A stretch of DNA of 64,000 bases, from contig NW_026947507.1 in assembly GCF_034190915.1 (NCBI RefSeq), forward strand, positions 33,393,001 to 33,457,000. The letters run 5' to 3'. The notes beneath the pieces are model-generated. The model was not told the DNA's origin. It worked only from the letters and a program-made list of their open reading frames with translations, and searched no databases. The translations under genes were made by a program, and so were the position numbers. The DNA is from Cavia porcellus (lineage: Eukaryota; Chordata; Mammalia; Rodentia; Caviidae). Every line of letters starts with the position of its first letter. Position 1 is the first letter of the stretch. Shown piece by piece: positions 24,374-37,700 of the stretch.

Positions 24374-24379
24374 ATTTTA

Positions 24380-25700
24380 TATCAAAATGCATGACAATGT
24401 ATCAATCATATGGGGTCAAAGAAAATGGATTTAAAAATAGGACAAAGCCATAAAAGTGGTCAAGCACAAAAGAAATGCAAACATTGTATATTTTTCCTCA
24501 TTATAGCTCTAGCAGTCTGTCCTGTAACATATGTCACCATACAATAACATAAGATTTTTAAATCTAAATTTATGCTGCCTTATTTTCACTATAGAGGCAA
24601 TCCAATAATGATAAGATAAACTCAAAATTGTAATTTCTCAGGAACCCAGTCTTTTTCTATTAGTATGCTACATCAACATCTACTTTTTACACACACAACC
24701 AAGCTTTCTTTGTCCTTGAACAATCTGGAAAATAATCTGAAAAGGTCCCTAAAGTGTTGCTAGAAATTAATTTCTAGTTAAAACTCAATGATTTTAAATT
24801 CCACATAGCAACCTGCAGGTCAGTTTTCATAAATGTTAAAATAGAATTGATGGCACTGAGAATTTAAAATGAACCACAACAGAATACAACACTAAGCAAG
24901 ACTGGGATAGCAGGAAAGATAACAGAGTAGGAATCCCCAGCAATCTTTCTCTCCACCCGTAACACTGTATTGGTGGAATCTGTCTGATGTAAGTATTTCA
25001 AAATTTTGTAGGGGAAGTCTCCAGTAACATGGTTACATTTAATCAATTTCAGACTAGCACAATACAAACTATGCATTCTCCTACCCACATACCTTTGGCA
25101 AGCAGCTCCATGTTCCTCAAGTGGTTTGCAGGAGCTAAGGTGAGCAAAAAGAACTTTGTCTTAAAAGTGTCAAGTGCTTCTGATCACAGAGAAGCAGACA
25201 TGAGGCAAACAGCCCACCATCACACCACGACTGTTTAATACCCCTCCCACTGCAGCCGCTACCAGCAGATTTAAAGAGCTATGGTTCAAACATTACAAGG
25301 CACTTAGTTTAAAGTTGTAACTAACTGACTTTTATTAGTGACCCTAGAATTGGACAGCATTTCATTCTGCGAAACAGAATGAGTGTTCCAGTGAGCGGTT
25401 GTTACTTGAAGGTTCTCACACTTCTCATGAAGCAATTCTAAAAGTGGACCGACATTCATTGTAAATGTCTTAGGAACTCTATGGCATCCCTTAAAAGCAA
25501 CATGCTATGATTTGAGTGAGTCCTTCAAGTTGACATGTCGGGAAAGTTAATCCCCAACACAACGTTGAGAAGTGGTATTTTTAACAGGGGATTACTTCGT
25601 TCTCATGAATAAATTAATGTTGCAATTTTGCAAGATAATTCCTGATAGTTTGAGTTTGATTCTTCTCTCTCCTTTCCTCTCTCCTCTCTTTTCTCTTTCC
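24380..25700. other. Intergenic DNA, nothing recognised
   Basis: No coding sequence, RNA gene or clear repeat recognised. A pyrimidine-rich stretch lies at about 25660-25705 just before an ID fragment. Confidence 0.4.
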
Positions 25701-25701
25701 C

Positions 25702-25750
25702 CTAGGGATGTGGCTCAGTGCAAAGGTCCTGGGTTCAATCTCTTAATATT
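25702..25750 (+). mobile_element. ID/dID SINE fragment
   Basis: tagggatgtggctcagtgca ... cctgggttcaatctc. The A and B box regions of the tRNA-derived unit are visible. Confidence 0.6.
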
Positions 25751-25754
25751 GGAG

Positions 25755-28035
25755 TGGGGGAGAGGCATTGTGAGGTTGGCAGTGGGAATACCTTAGGCAG
25801 AGCATAGGTGATATACGGGAATGGGTGGAGATGACATAGAACATATAGTATTAAAGAACTACAAGAAGTACTGGTAAAGGGATGTGGCAATAAATGATAA
25901 CTTGGAGCTACAATCCTGATAGCAGATAATGGCAAAGCATCACAGGATTTTAACAACACACATGACCAGATGCCTGGTCTTAAGAGACAAACAGGGGTAT
26001 AGTGTCACAACAGAAGGAACTCAAGACTTGATGGCCTCAGTCTTCTCCGTAAAAGGCAAGGTCATGTGCTTAAGGTGAAGACATTATGAACATTTGAAAA
26101 AAATGACAAAGGCTTGAAATAATGGCTCAGAGGCTCAAATGGCACTAAAACCTGGCGTTTGTTACCATACCGACTTATGCATTTGTATACTATTCTCCAG
26201 CCGTACTCAGTCCCCGCCCCAATTGTGGCTGAAAGTGTATTTATTGGAACACCCACTATTTCAAAGTCTCATCATTCAGGAGGATGTTCCTTATGGTGGA
26301 TATGGAGTTAGCAAGGCGAAGGGATAGGACAAGAAGCAGAGGCACTCACAGTACTGAATGCCTAAGCACAGTTCTAAGCACGGGAGGTAAAGAGTCCAGC
26401 AGAAGGCAGAGAAAAACATAGGCGTGTTAGGAGAAGAGATTTCTGAAGGTAAAGTCAAGGAGGAGAGAAATACAGAAATTACTGAAAACGGCCAACAAAG
26501 AGAATTGAAGGCAGGAAAATTAAAAGGGTACGTTAAAGGGCATAGGGTTTCAGATTATATAAAGGAAGGGGAAAAGCAGTAAGAGTTTAATACAAATCAC
26601 TGAACTGAGTGAGTTCCAGGAACTTGTGGCAACGCTAGGCTAGGCTAGAGTTTATGGAGATTATGAGGGAGGCACCTGTGGTACCTTCATTTAGCATTCT
26701 GAGCTGTCAACATGAAAACTCGACATATTAAAACACTCAGAATTAGGAAGCTGAATTAAAAATGGCCATGAGCCTTGTCTTGTATTCTGGCTAAAAGATG
26801 GAGGCAATTTCATCTGGTTGATGTCTAAAAAACATTCTAAATGTAAGTTTATAATTTACAATGCTATGGAGCTAAAGATTCAGGAACAAGTATGCAAGGT
26901 TTTGTTTTGGTTTTAATTTCAAGATGAAACAGAAAATTTAAGGAGCTAATTTGTCATTTCTGCCATTTAACAATTCTCATCACATATTTCATATATTAAA
27001 ACTCATGAAACAATAAAAAATGTTTATTTTTATTGTAAGACAAAAATTATTACACTAATCTCTACGTAAATTTTCTATCTTCTTCCACTCCACAAACCCA
27101 ACAATGTTCCATTAATGAGGAGTCCTGGTCTATTATTGGTCACACGACCTAGCTGTTCATGGCATCATCATGAAAAATAAACAGTATCCTTGGAACTAAT
27201 ACTCCAGTGCCCCGAGAGATACTGCCCAGAATGATGAGGTTAATAATTCAGAGCTATTAACTGTAGCTAAGCAACTGTAGTTGCTAAGGACTGTGGTTGA
27301 GCAATCTTTGAGTTACTAAGGGAAACAAAACCAAGTTTTAAAGAATCAAGTGGAAGTTTTTTGAGTCTCCTTAACTCTTAAAGAACAGCAAAATAAGAGC
27401 TTGGATATTGATGGATTCAATACTACTGCTTACACAATATTGGTTCCTTTGTGTATGCACTTCGATATTTATGTCTACGATTGGTGGACTAATTCAAATA
27501 AAAGTGGTTACGAATTATTAATCATTTATTTTATACAGTACCATAAGCATATACTCATCTTATTTAAATTTCTTAGCATATATATGTATCTTAAACTAGC
27601 TTGAGTTCTCTTTGTTTTAGATGAATATCAGAGACAACAGAAGTTGATAAAATTCTGAACATAGAACTCAGACTGAAAAGCAATATGCCTGAGGACTCAC
27701 TTTCTGGTTCTTTCTTCCCATGTAGCAGATGGCTACTACTTTCTCAACAGAACTTGTACTTTTTTTTCCCTTTCTCTCAATTGGAAAACAAATCTAGAGT
27801 TTTGGTGAAAGTGCAATGATTCTGGCAGGAGGCGATAATTTAAATTGTGTTACAACTCTCACGGAGTCAGTGATTTTGGTCGCAGCTCTCGCAGCACTTA
27901 ACAGAATAGTCTCCAAATGCTAACTGTAAAAATAATATTATTAAGAATAATTTTCCAACATACGCTCCTTGGAGAAACTAGTGAATAAAGGTGAGATAAG
28001 CACAAAACGCGGGTGTGTTTACTAAAAATAAAACA
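25755..28035. other. Intergenic DNA upstream of the INTS10 CpG island, no gene recognised
   Basis: Only short chance ORFs. No divergent gene start is visible on the minus strand next to the CpG island; the antisense frame 27898-28311 starts inside the island and has no family resemblance. Confidence 0.45.
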
Positions 28036-28112
28036 ATCCAGCCCAGACCATGCAGGACCAGCCCATAACCCCGCCCTGCGCACCTCCCGCCGCCGAACCG
28101 GAGAGGAATCCC

Positions 28113-28135
28113 GGGGGGGGGGGGCGGGGGGGGGG
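28113..28135 (+). repeat. Interrupted poly-G tract upstream of INTS10
   Basis: Twelve Gs (28113-28124), one C, then ten Gs (28126-28135). It lies about 0.5 kb upstream of the start codon inside the CpG island. Such a tract can form G-quadruplexes and is prone to length change and sequencing error. Confidence 0.9.
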
Positions 28136-28319
28136 AAAGGATTCACTATCTTGGGTACAGGGCCTCGCTCCTTTCCTCCCGCCTCTCTGACTACCTCCGC
28201 GTCTCCTCTCAAACTTGTCCCAGGCCGGGTCCCGGGAGCCCCGGGGACACCCAGCGCTGGCCTTCCCACCCCGCTAACAGAGCCCGCGATTTCTAAAGGA
28301 TGACCGATCATCGGAGCAC

Positions 28320-28646
28320 CAATACAGAGCTAAGACATCGCTGAGCTCCTGCGCATGCTCTCTGACTCGACGACGATCATTCTGGACGGAAATCCATCTC
28401 TCCAGAGTTTCCAGGCGATTCGCAAGGGCCCACACGGTAATGCCCGCTCCCAGCGGCAGCCGAGAGCCGAACGAGGGTGGCTGCTTGCAAAACCCGGAAC
28501 GCTCGCCCTCCCGTCCGCTCCGTGCGCCACGCGCATCAACACGCATGCGCAGTGGCCCCCGCTGGCGAGCGGAGGCGGCTGCGGGGCTGTATACTGGGAG
28601 CCGGAAGGTTCAGCCTCTGTAGCCTACGGGCCCTGTCGCCGGGGCC
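28320..28646 (+). promoter_or_regulatory. INTS10: INTS10 promoter and 5' UTR
   Basis: GC-rich, CpG-rich sequence directly upstream of the INTS10 ATG, with no convincing TATA box at a fixed place. Visible motifs are an NRF-1-like TGCGCATGC at 28350-28358, a second stronger one GCATGCGCA at 28543-28551, and an ETS core CCGGAAG at 28601-28607. This combination is typical of housekeeping promoters. The transcription start is probably close to the ETS site, between about 28590 and 28630 (inference); no cap signal can be read from sequence alone. Confidence 0.7.
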
Positions 28647-28775
28647 ATGTCGGCCCAGGGTGACAGCGAGTTCCTGGTGCAGCGAGCCCGAGAGTTGGTG
28701 CCCCAGGACCTGTGGGCAGCCAAGGCGTGGCTAATCACGGCTCGCACCCTCTACCCCGCAGACTTTAACATCCAG
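28647..28775 (+). CDS. INTS10: INTS10 coding exon 1
   Basis: Encodes residues 1-43, beginning [17 protein letters not shown] and ending at NIQ. The donor is CAG|gtgagg, phase 0. The ATG has G at -3 but T at +4. An in-frame TAG lies nine codons upstream, so translation cannot begin further 5' in this frame. The exon lies in the CpG-rich promoter region. Confidence 0.97.
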
Positions 28776-31700
28776 GTGAGGCGAAGGCCGCGTGGGCCGG
28801 GGGCAGAGGCGGGGATGCGCGGCCGCCCCATCCCTGCGGCCGTCCGAGCCCGCCGCGCGCTCTAGAGCGGGAGACCCGGGGTGCAGGGCGGCGGCCCGGA
28901 GGTGGGAAGTTGGGTCTGGCGCGGACCTCCCGTCTTGTCCCTCTCCCATCGCTGTGGCAGCCAGTCGTTCAGCGCCTGGTACTCTGAGACGTTGTCCCGC
29001 CGGGACAACGGCTGGGAGCCGACCCGGGGCAAAGGCCCGCGCCCCACTCCGCAGCCTGGGCCGAGGGGCAGCGAGTGAGGCGCGGGGTTGTGACCCCTCC
29101 ACTGTACCCTTTTAGTATGAGATGTACACCATCGAGCGCAATGCGGAGCGGACGGCCACCGCGGGAAGGCTGCTGTATGACCTGTGAGTGAGCCCGGGGG
29201 ACCCTCAATTTGGGCTGCGCTGGGGGCCAGTTTCTGTCTGTGAAGTGAAAGTTAGGGGGAGGGGTCGATCATCAGCTACCCAGAGCTTGCCCAGTGATGA
29301 CCGAGGCCTGCCCTGAATCTCTGACGTGCCTTTTGCAGAGAGGGCTTTTCATCCTTATGTTTTATCCTTGTTAGAACTTTTATCTAGTGATTTATTTCAT
29401 TTGGGGATAACTCATGCTTATTGCAAACGTTCAAACTATTTGACAAGGATAAAAAGTGAAAGTCCTTCCTGAACTCAACTGGTGTTAACACATAGTACAA
29501 ACAAGCCTTTGGGAGAAGGAGATCTAATTTGTCAATTCTGAAGTTTGCTTGCTTCACCCACTGCTTTAAAACCCTTTCCAGATATTTCAGGTCTTTAGCA
29601 TTTCTCTACTTTTCTCCTTTTCTCTCTGTCTTTGAGACAGGGTCTGTCTCTGTTCCCCAGAGTGATCTTTACCTCTTCTGAATAGCTGGCTCTGCAGGCA
29701 TTCATCACCATCCCTGGTTTATCAGTCTTTTTAATTCTTGCCAATATATAACAAAATACGCTGTCTTGCTATTTTGATGTTTAAATATTTACTGTTTATG
29801 CTACAAATAAAGTTAAGTATATCATTTCTTCGGTTCTTGCCGTTTGTATTATATAATTTGAATTTGTGTGTTTTTTCTTTGGGTACTTCGTTTCATTCTT
29901 GTTGATTTTTAGAAATTCTTTGTGTATTAGGGTTTCGTGTGTTTTCATTTATAAAAATATTTAAAAACTTTTGTAAGAACTCTTATTTTTGTAAATGTGT
30001 TTATTTTTCTGTTTTTATTTTTATTTTGGCGTATCTAGAATTCACTTAAAATACCTGAGTGTTTTCTTCAAATGCTAGTATTCTTTTCTTTTTGGTGACT
30101 GTATAGAGTCTGGATTTTAATTTAATATATTTATTTTAAAAATAGGTTTGTGAATTTCCCAGACCAGCCGGTGGTATGGAGAGAAATCAGCATTATTACA
30201 TCAGCATTAAGGAATGATTCACAGGATAAGCAGACCCAATTTTTAAGAAGTAAGAATGGAGCGACATCTTAAATGTGTACAAATTGCCATTTCTGAAATA
30301 TGAAATTATGCACAAAAATTTCACTAAAAAGTCACACTTGTGACTTATATACCACAAATGGCGTATAAGAGTCAGTTTTGTACCCATATATGTGTTTTAT
30401 TCTTGGCAACTGAAGTCTGTTGTAATGTCACTTGGTCCTTTGAGAATTTGCATCAATACCTTTGAGGTTCCTTAAAAGGATGTGGACCTACTAGTGAGGC
30501 CAGGGAATTTAATATATTTGAAACACATTTTATCGTAGCCAGAAAGCATCTGTAAGATAAACCAGATTTCTGAAAAATAGAAGAGAAACTTTTCTAAGTT
30601 GTGACCTTTTTCTTTAAACTTCTGTTTTGGTAGCTATAGCAATCAAAGATTGAGAATTCTGCATAAAATAGAAAGGAGCTAGTTAGCTCATTTCAACTTG
30701 AACAAGTGCATACTCTTTATCTTGCAGTGTTGTTACATGTTGTCTGTCTTCTCGATCCAGTAATAGCTCCAAGTATCTTATGATTACTCAGCAAACATGT
30801 CTTGCCAAATACCTTGAAATTCAAAAGCCTGCCAGGTTGTAGGTAAAACCTGGCCATGGTGCTTCTGTGCTGTTCTGTACATGCAAATGCCTTCCTTACC
30901 ACTTTTGCTTTAGTATTTTCTGAAAGAATTTCTAAAGGCGAAATGTGTTGTTTGCAGGTTTATTTGAAACTCTTCCCGGCCGGATCCAGTGTGAAATGTT
31001 ATTAAAGGTCACAGAACAATGCTTCAACACATTGGAACGATCAGAAATGCTACTCCTACTTTTGAGGCGCTTCCCTGAGACAGTAGTGCAACATGGGGTA
31101 AGAGTGCTTTTTCCTTTTATTTCTTTTAAAGGAAATAAAATTGGTTATCAATAGATTCATCAATATGGTAGGAGCTCTAGCATATATGACAGTAAAATAG
31201 AGAACCTAGGAGCTCTGGGTAAGATTGAACTTATATCAGAAGATTCTTGGTCAGTAAAGCTAAGAAGGCAACATTGCTATTAGGCATTGGCTTTACATTT
31301 CTAGGAGAGAATTCGTACCAGTGTAAAGAAATAATCACCAAACTCTGCCTTAGTATTTATTTGCAATCTTTAGAATTTAAAAAAATCCATTTCCTTTGTA
31401 TTTGACATTATGTTTGAGTTTAAATGAGAACCATAGTTTGCAGTCTTAACATATAGGTTATTCATGTGCTTCTGCCCTGTGGACCCTGTTCTCCCGGTGT
31501 TCTTGCCACTTCCCTACATCTGTGGTAATTACCGAATGCTACTGGAGGGTGTAATAAGTGCTAAGGAGTTGCTAAAGAAACCACATCTTAATATTTTAGT
31601 AATTTCTTATAGCCAATCAGTTGTCAAAATTTAAAACATTCTTTACATTCAAAGTCATATTGGTTATTCTTTCCCATGCCATCTTTCTGGCTTCTGGCCC

Positions 31701-34700
31701 TGGTTAGCCTTTTTTCATTCTTCTTACGTTAGTGTCAGGAACTGCCATTACAAAGTGCCAGACACAAAGTAGAATAAAACGCTAGCAGTTCTCATAATTC
31801 TCACAAATTCAAAAGCTCTCATAAAAACGAGATGTTGGAAGGGCCATGTTCCCCCTAAAGACCATAGGGGAGAAATTACTGCCTGTCTCATCACATGGTC
31901 TTTCTTCCTGTTTGTTTCTTTGGCCTTCCATTAAGCATACCACTTGTTGGTTTTCTGGTCCACCTTAATCCAGTATCACCTCCTCTTAACCAATTGCATT
32001 TACAAAAGCACTACTTTCTGTAAGAGTAAAGTATAAAGTCACACAGCCCAAAATGATGTTCGGGCTTATGGAAGAATTTGACAGTGACTTCATAACATTG
32101 TACCAGCTAGGAAGACAGAGCCATTTTAGTGTAAATATACTCTGTGATGATTTTACCATGATGTAATCAGTGACAAACACATCTTCAGGACTGTCCCCGT
32201 TAGTAAGTGGTACAAGACTGTGGTTCTCAGTGGGTATGAATTTGGGGGACACTGTTTAAGCCAGTGCACTCCCTGATCATTATTCTTGACTTTTTACCTT
32301 CTGTGTAATGTCATTTTTTCTATTATTCCATCCCTACCACAGAACATGCCTGTGTGATTGCAAGGAAGATTATTTAAACACTTAGTAGGATTTGTAATAG
32401 TAATTATATAATAATAAATATAAATTATAAATAATTTTATTTATATAATTTATAAATAATTTATATAATTTATAAATAATAAATAATAATTATATAATAA
32501 TAAATAATTTTCTATTACATTAGCACGTTAGTGATGGAAAGATGGCCTTAAAACTCAGACATTTCCATCCAGGCATGCCCAGACTATGTAACTGGTGACT
32601 CCTGGGAACTCTTAAGAATGAGTTTTGTTTTTCACATGCATCTTGATGTAAAACATAAAGTTGGTTTTCACATTTCTTGGAAAATCTCTCCATTTATATT
32701 ATTCTAATTCTAGTTCCAGTACTTCCCTGAAATTTTATAAACTTTGTTAGTATCTTAATTTTGCTAGTTAAAAGGAGAATAAACTGGGAATAAAGTAGTC
32801 AGGTGGTCATGTGAACTTAGTCTTTTGGTCTATGTTATGGATGTTATTATGTTTTCTAGTCTTTGAAGTGTGATAGTTTTTTCTCAGAGAAATTTAATTA
32901 TACAAACTTGCTGAAATATAAAAAACCTGTTATGTAATTCTGATATCTTAAACTGTATACATTTAAATTGATTTGTATTTTGAAACAGTTTGGCCTTGGG
33001 GAGGTACTATTAGAAGCTGAAACTCTTGAAGAGCAAGAGTCTCCTGTTAACTGCTTTAGAAAATTATTTGGTAAGAAAAATCATATTTTGTATGACTTCC
33101 TTATGGAAGAAATAGAATATGATGAGATGAGGTTATATGTAGAAAGTAAAGGAGTGCTTCATATTATGAAACTTAAATCCTTGCTTATCTTTAAATTCAG
33201 AAAGACTATTAATTAAATTCTAAACTTTTATTTTGTGATGTTTGATACCTCTGAAAGCATATGGATAGAAATATAGGTAAACATATAACATCTAGCCAAT
33301 GAGGCTACCATCAGTGTGACTAATGGACCTTTACCCACACTGATGAATCTGCCAGTGAGTTTGCTTACTACCGCCTTCCACTGATACCCCTTTCCATGGA
33401 AGTTTTAAAATAAATCTGACATAAGGAATTGCCCCTCCCCACTATATTTTAGATGCTATAGTAAGTGAACTCTAAATTTTGTTTTTGCTAACCCTGTGGT
33501 AGACAACTTGATCAGTTGTTTTCTTATTCTTCCCCTTCAACAGTTTGTGATGTACTTCCTCTAATAATTAACAATCATGATGTTCGATTGCCTGCCAATT
33601 TATTATATAAATACTTGAACAAAGCTGCTGAATTTTATATCAACTATGTCACTAGGTCTACTCAAATAGAAAATCAGCATCAAGGTAAGTGGGAATGTCC
33701 TGCAATTTTATTTAGACAGCCTTTAGAAAAATTGCAGATTCCAAAATCCCTCATACTGATTACTCTTCTCTGGGTACATTCTGTAGTTTTTCTTAAACAT
33801 TTTACTTTAAAAAAATATCTACATTTATAATCTGAGACTTCTCTCTGGAATAGTTTCTATCCCTTGATTAAAATAGTCTGGTTGCTGAAGTATAACAATA
33901 CTGCCCTCAACTTCATAGATACTACAGCTTAAAATTCATTTTTTGCTTAATCCAGTGGCTGGCTGTTTCTTGTCACATGTTGCTTAATTAAGGAATATAT
34001 TCTCAGAAGTACATTGTTAGACAGTTCTAATGTGTGAACATCATAGAGTATACTTACACCCTTAGTTATTTTTCTCTGGTTGCTGAGACAAAACACCCCA
34101 AAGTTAAAGAACGAGAAGTTTATTTAGTTCACCGTTTGTAGAGATTTCAGTCCATAATTGACTGGTTCCAAGGCACACAACAGGGGCAGTAGTTCATGAC
34201 AGCTGAAGATAACAAAAACAACAACAGAAAGAGAACAACGCAAGCTTCTCTGTCCCTTGTATTGTATTGAGTCTACTGGGATTAAGACAGTGCCAATCCA
34301 GTCAGTGTACTGGTCCAGCAGTCACCAACCCTTAATTCCCGTGTTGTACTATGAATCAATTTCACCATCTAGATTTAACAGTGACTGCATGAGGCTTTGC
34401 GGGACATCCAGACATAAACTGTAACACACTCTTAGATGGTATAGCCTGCTGTACATCTAGGTTGCATGCCATGACCTACAGCATGTTACTGTTCTGAATA
34501 CTGTAGACAGTGATACACAATGATAAGTATCTGTGTATGTGGCATACCCAACAGAAAAGGTACAGTAAAAATACATTATAAAAATAAAAAATAACATACC
34601 TGTTAAGGGTACTTAACTTAAATGAAACTGGAGTTACTCCAGGTGAGTCGATGAGAGGCGTGTGAATATGGAAGCCTAGAACATTTCCGTATGTTGCTGT

Positions 34701-37700
34701 GGGCTTAACAAACACTGTATATAAGCTATACTACATTTATAAGAAAGAAGTTTTTCTTTCTTCAATAGTAAACTAACGTTAGCTTATTGTAAAAATCTTC
34801 ACACATTTTTAAATGGTTTTATCTTTTGATTTCCTTAACACTTAGCTTAAAATATGATGAATACATTGTACAAACACTTTTTTCTTTACTTTTTTGTTTT
34901 ATAAACTTCTAGCTTTTTGTTAAAACTGAAATATACACACATGGCCTTGGTTACACAGGGCCAGGATCCTTAATCACTGTCTCCACCTGCATTGGTGGCC
35001 CTATTAGAAAGTCTGCAGGACAATAACATGCACAGCTCTGGTAACAAAGCCACCTTCTGAAGTCCTCCTGAGGGACCTGTCGTAAACTTCCTAAGCAGGT
35101 GTTACTGTGTTCAGAAATTTCAGAAATAGTTCATGGTGTTTTTCTCCTTCCCTCCCTACTGCACCCCCATTCATGCTGCTTTCTGTCATAGATCAGCTTG
35201 TCAGCAGAAATTGCACCATCAACTTTCCATTAGGGAAAACTTTGGGTGTTGGGATCCATGTTTTCAAATACTTTCGGGTAGTTGTTGGATATTGCAAAAA
35301 CTGATGCTAAGCCCATCATTGTGAATGTTCTTGGGGCTTCTTTTTCTACTATATGTTACTTTGTTCTTGCCTCTTCAGCTCTGTGTTCACTAGGCAGTAG
35401 GTACCTTCAGCTTCATTATAATCTTTGGGACCACCACAGTCCTTCATTGATAGAAGCATCATTATGTGATAGACAACTGTCACATATTAGGGTGTGTACT
35501 TTTTTCTTTTAAATGATGGAGTGAGACTTTTTTGTCAAGCATTATATAAATAATAAGCAACAGTGTTAATTGTAGGATCCTTTTTTTCACATCTCAGGTG
35601 CCCAAGATGCATCTGATTTAATGTCGCCCAGCAAACGTAGCTCCCAGAAGTATGTAATAGAAGGACTGACTGAAAAATCATCCCAAATTGTGGACCCTTG
35701 GGAGAGGTTGTTTAAGATTTTGAATGTTGTTGGAATGAGATGTGAATGGCAGATGGATAAAGGAAGACGGTAATAGATACATTATTTCTTAAATTGTCTA
35801 TCAAATGTTTAGATTATATAATTTCAGTATCCTTGTAAAAGTTAATAACATTTTTTTAAAACCAGTTTGGGTATGTTTCTCTTTGGACAGATTTTGTGAC
35901 AATATTTATGCAAAAGAGTGTGGCTTTCAGTTTTCAGAAGATTCCTAACTGAAGCATTAATTCATAAGATGATACTGAATTTGAAGCTGTCCTTGGTAGT
36001 TCAGAGAAAAGAGAAGTTAACTTGGCATGTTTCTGTTGTGAATCTTGGGCTGATCACTGCCCTGATTGAGGAGGAAGAGTTTGCCATTCACATGCAGACA
36101 ATAAAGAATAATTTTAACATGAATCAGTACTTCTCAAAAGAAATTCAAATTGCCAACAAATTTCTGAAGATGTATTTAACTTCATTAGTCTTTAGATAAA
36201 TGTGAGTCAAGACCACAATGAAATCATCTCACCTCAGAACAGTGATACTGAAAAGACAAAAAATAATAAATGCTGGTAACAGTGTAGAGAACAACAGTTT
36301 TTTACATTCTTGTTGAAAATTTAAATTAGTGTGATCTCTATGGAGAATAGTAAGGAGATTCCTCAAGAAATTTGCTATGTGATCCAATTTCTCCTGCACC
36401 AGGTGCATATCCAGGGGAGGTGACACCACCATATCAGAGGCACCTGCAGATCTGTGTTTATCAGCACTGTTCACAGTGGCTAAGATACAGGATTGATCTA
36501 AATGCCCATCAGTAGATAAAGTTTAGCCATAAGGAAGATGATATCTTACCATCTGTGGTAAAATGGATAGAACTGGAGCATATTATATGAACTAAGTTAG
36601 ACTCAGAAAGGCAGATTACACATGTTATTTCTCATATGTGAATGTAAAAGAAAAAAGGTTGGTTAGAGTGTAGACTAGTGATTACTGAAGGCTGGAAAAG
36701 GTCCAACCAGGAATTAGTGGGAGGTTAGATAACAGATACCCAATTGCAGTTAGATAGAAGTAAGTCCTGATGTGCAGAACTGAGGAGATACTGTGGTTCA
36801 CAGTAACTTTTGTGTGTGTGTGTGGTGCTTGGGATCTGAGCTAGAGCCTTGGGTAAGCCAGGCAAGTGTTTTACTACAGAGCCAGGTCCCAATCCCACCA
36901 CAAGATATTATCTATTGTATGAATAAATTGGAGATAGGAACTTAAAGGATCCAAATGTGAATTACTGATGAGATGAAAACTTAAGTATCCTGATGTTATC
37001 AGAACCTGTGGTATAGCCTTACTGAAATATCACTCTATACTTGGTAAATGTGTACAGTTATTACGTGTTAATAAAAAATTATTAATATTTAAGGAGATAG
37101 AAATTTTAACTACCCGGATTTGATTATAGAACACGGTACATGTATATTGAATTACCAAATTGTACCAAAACAATGTGTGCAATTAAAATGATTTTTTACA
37201 ATTCAACTTTAGAAAGGCATAAATACTTAGAGCTTCATTTGGTAAATGTAGAGATTGTATCAGAGCTTTAAACCTTTTGCTGACAGACCCAGACATTTTA
37301 GTAAGTTTTATCATCTTTTCTCTTCCAGAAGCTATAGTGATATATTACATCGGATGAAGGATCTCTGCAGATACATGAACAACTTTGATAATGAAGCTCA
37401 TGCAAAATATAAAAACCAAGTGGTTTATTCCACTATGTTGGTCTTCTTTAAGAATGCATTCCAGTATGTCAACAGCATACAGCCATCTCTCTTCCAAGGT
37501 TGGTTTTCAAATTTTAGAAACAGGATTCAGTGGTGATGGTGGGAGGACAAAAATGTTCTCACCATTGCTGTTGGATCCAAAAACTGGGGTGGTGCCAGTG
37601 CTCTGCTCATTGTATTGATGATTCCATTAGGCTTAGCTTGGTAGTTTTTCATAAGAATAGTTTGATTAAAAATTCCTATATCAAGGGTTAGTAATGTACT

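Larger units (their letters stand above)
28040..29230. promoter_or_regulatory. CpG island over INTS10 exons 1-2
   Basis: By eye this stretch is strongly enriched in G, C and CpG compared with the AT-rich flanks on both sides. It covers the promoter, exon 1, the short intron 1 and exon 2. It marks a constitutively active start region. Several long open frames on both strands in this stretch are side effects of the base composition. Confidence 0.85.

Noticed and set aside
28731..29208. Several overlapping frames on both strands in the CpG island, including a possible antisense protein
   Set aside because: High GC content removes stop codons. They overlap real INTS10 exons 1 and 2 and have no family resemblance.
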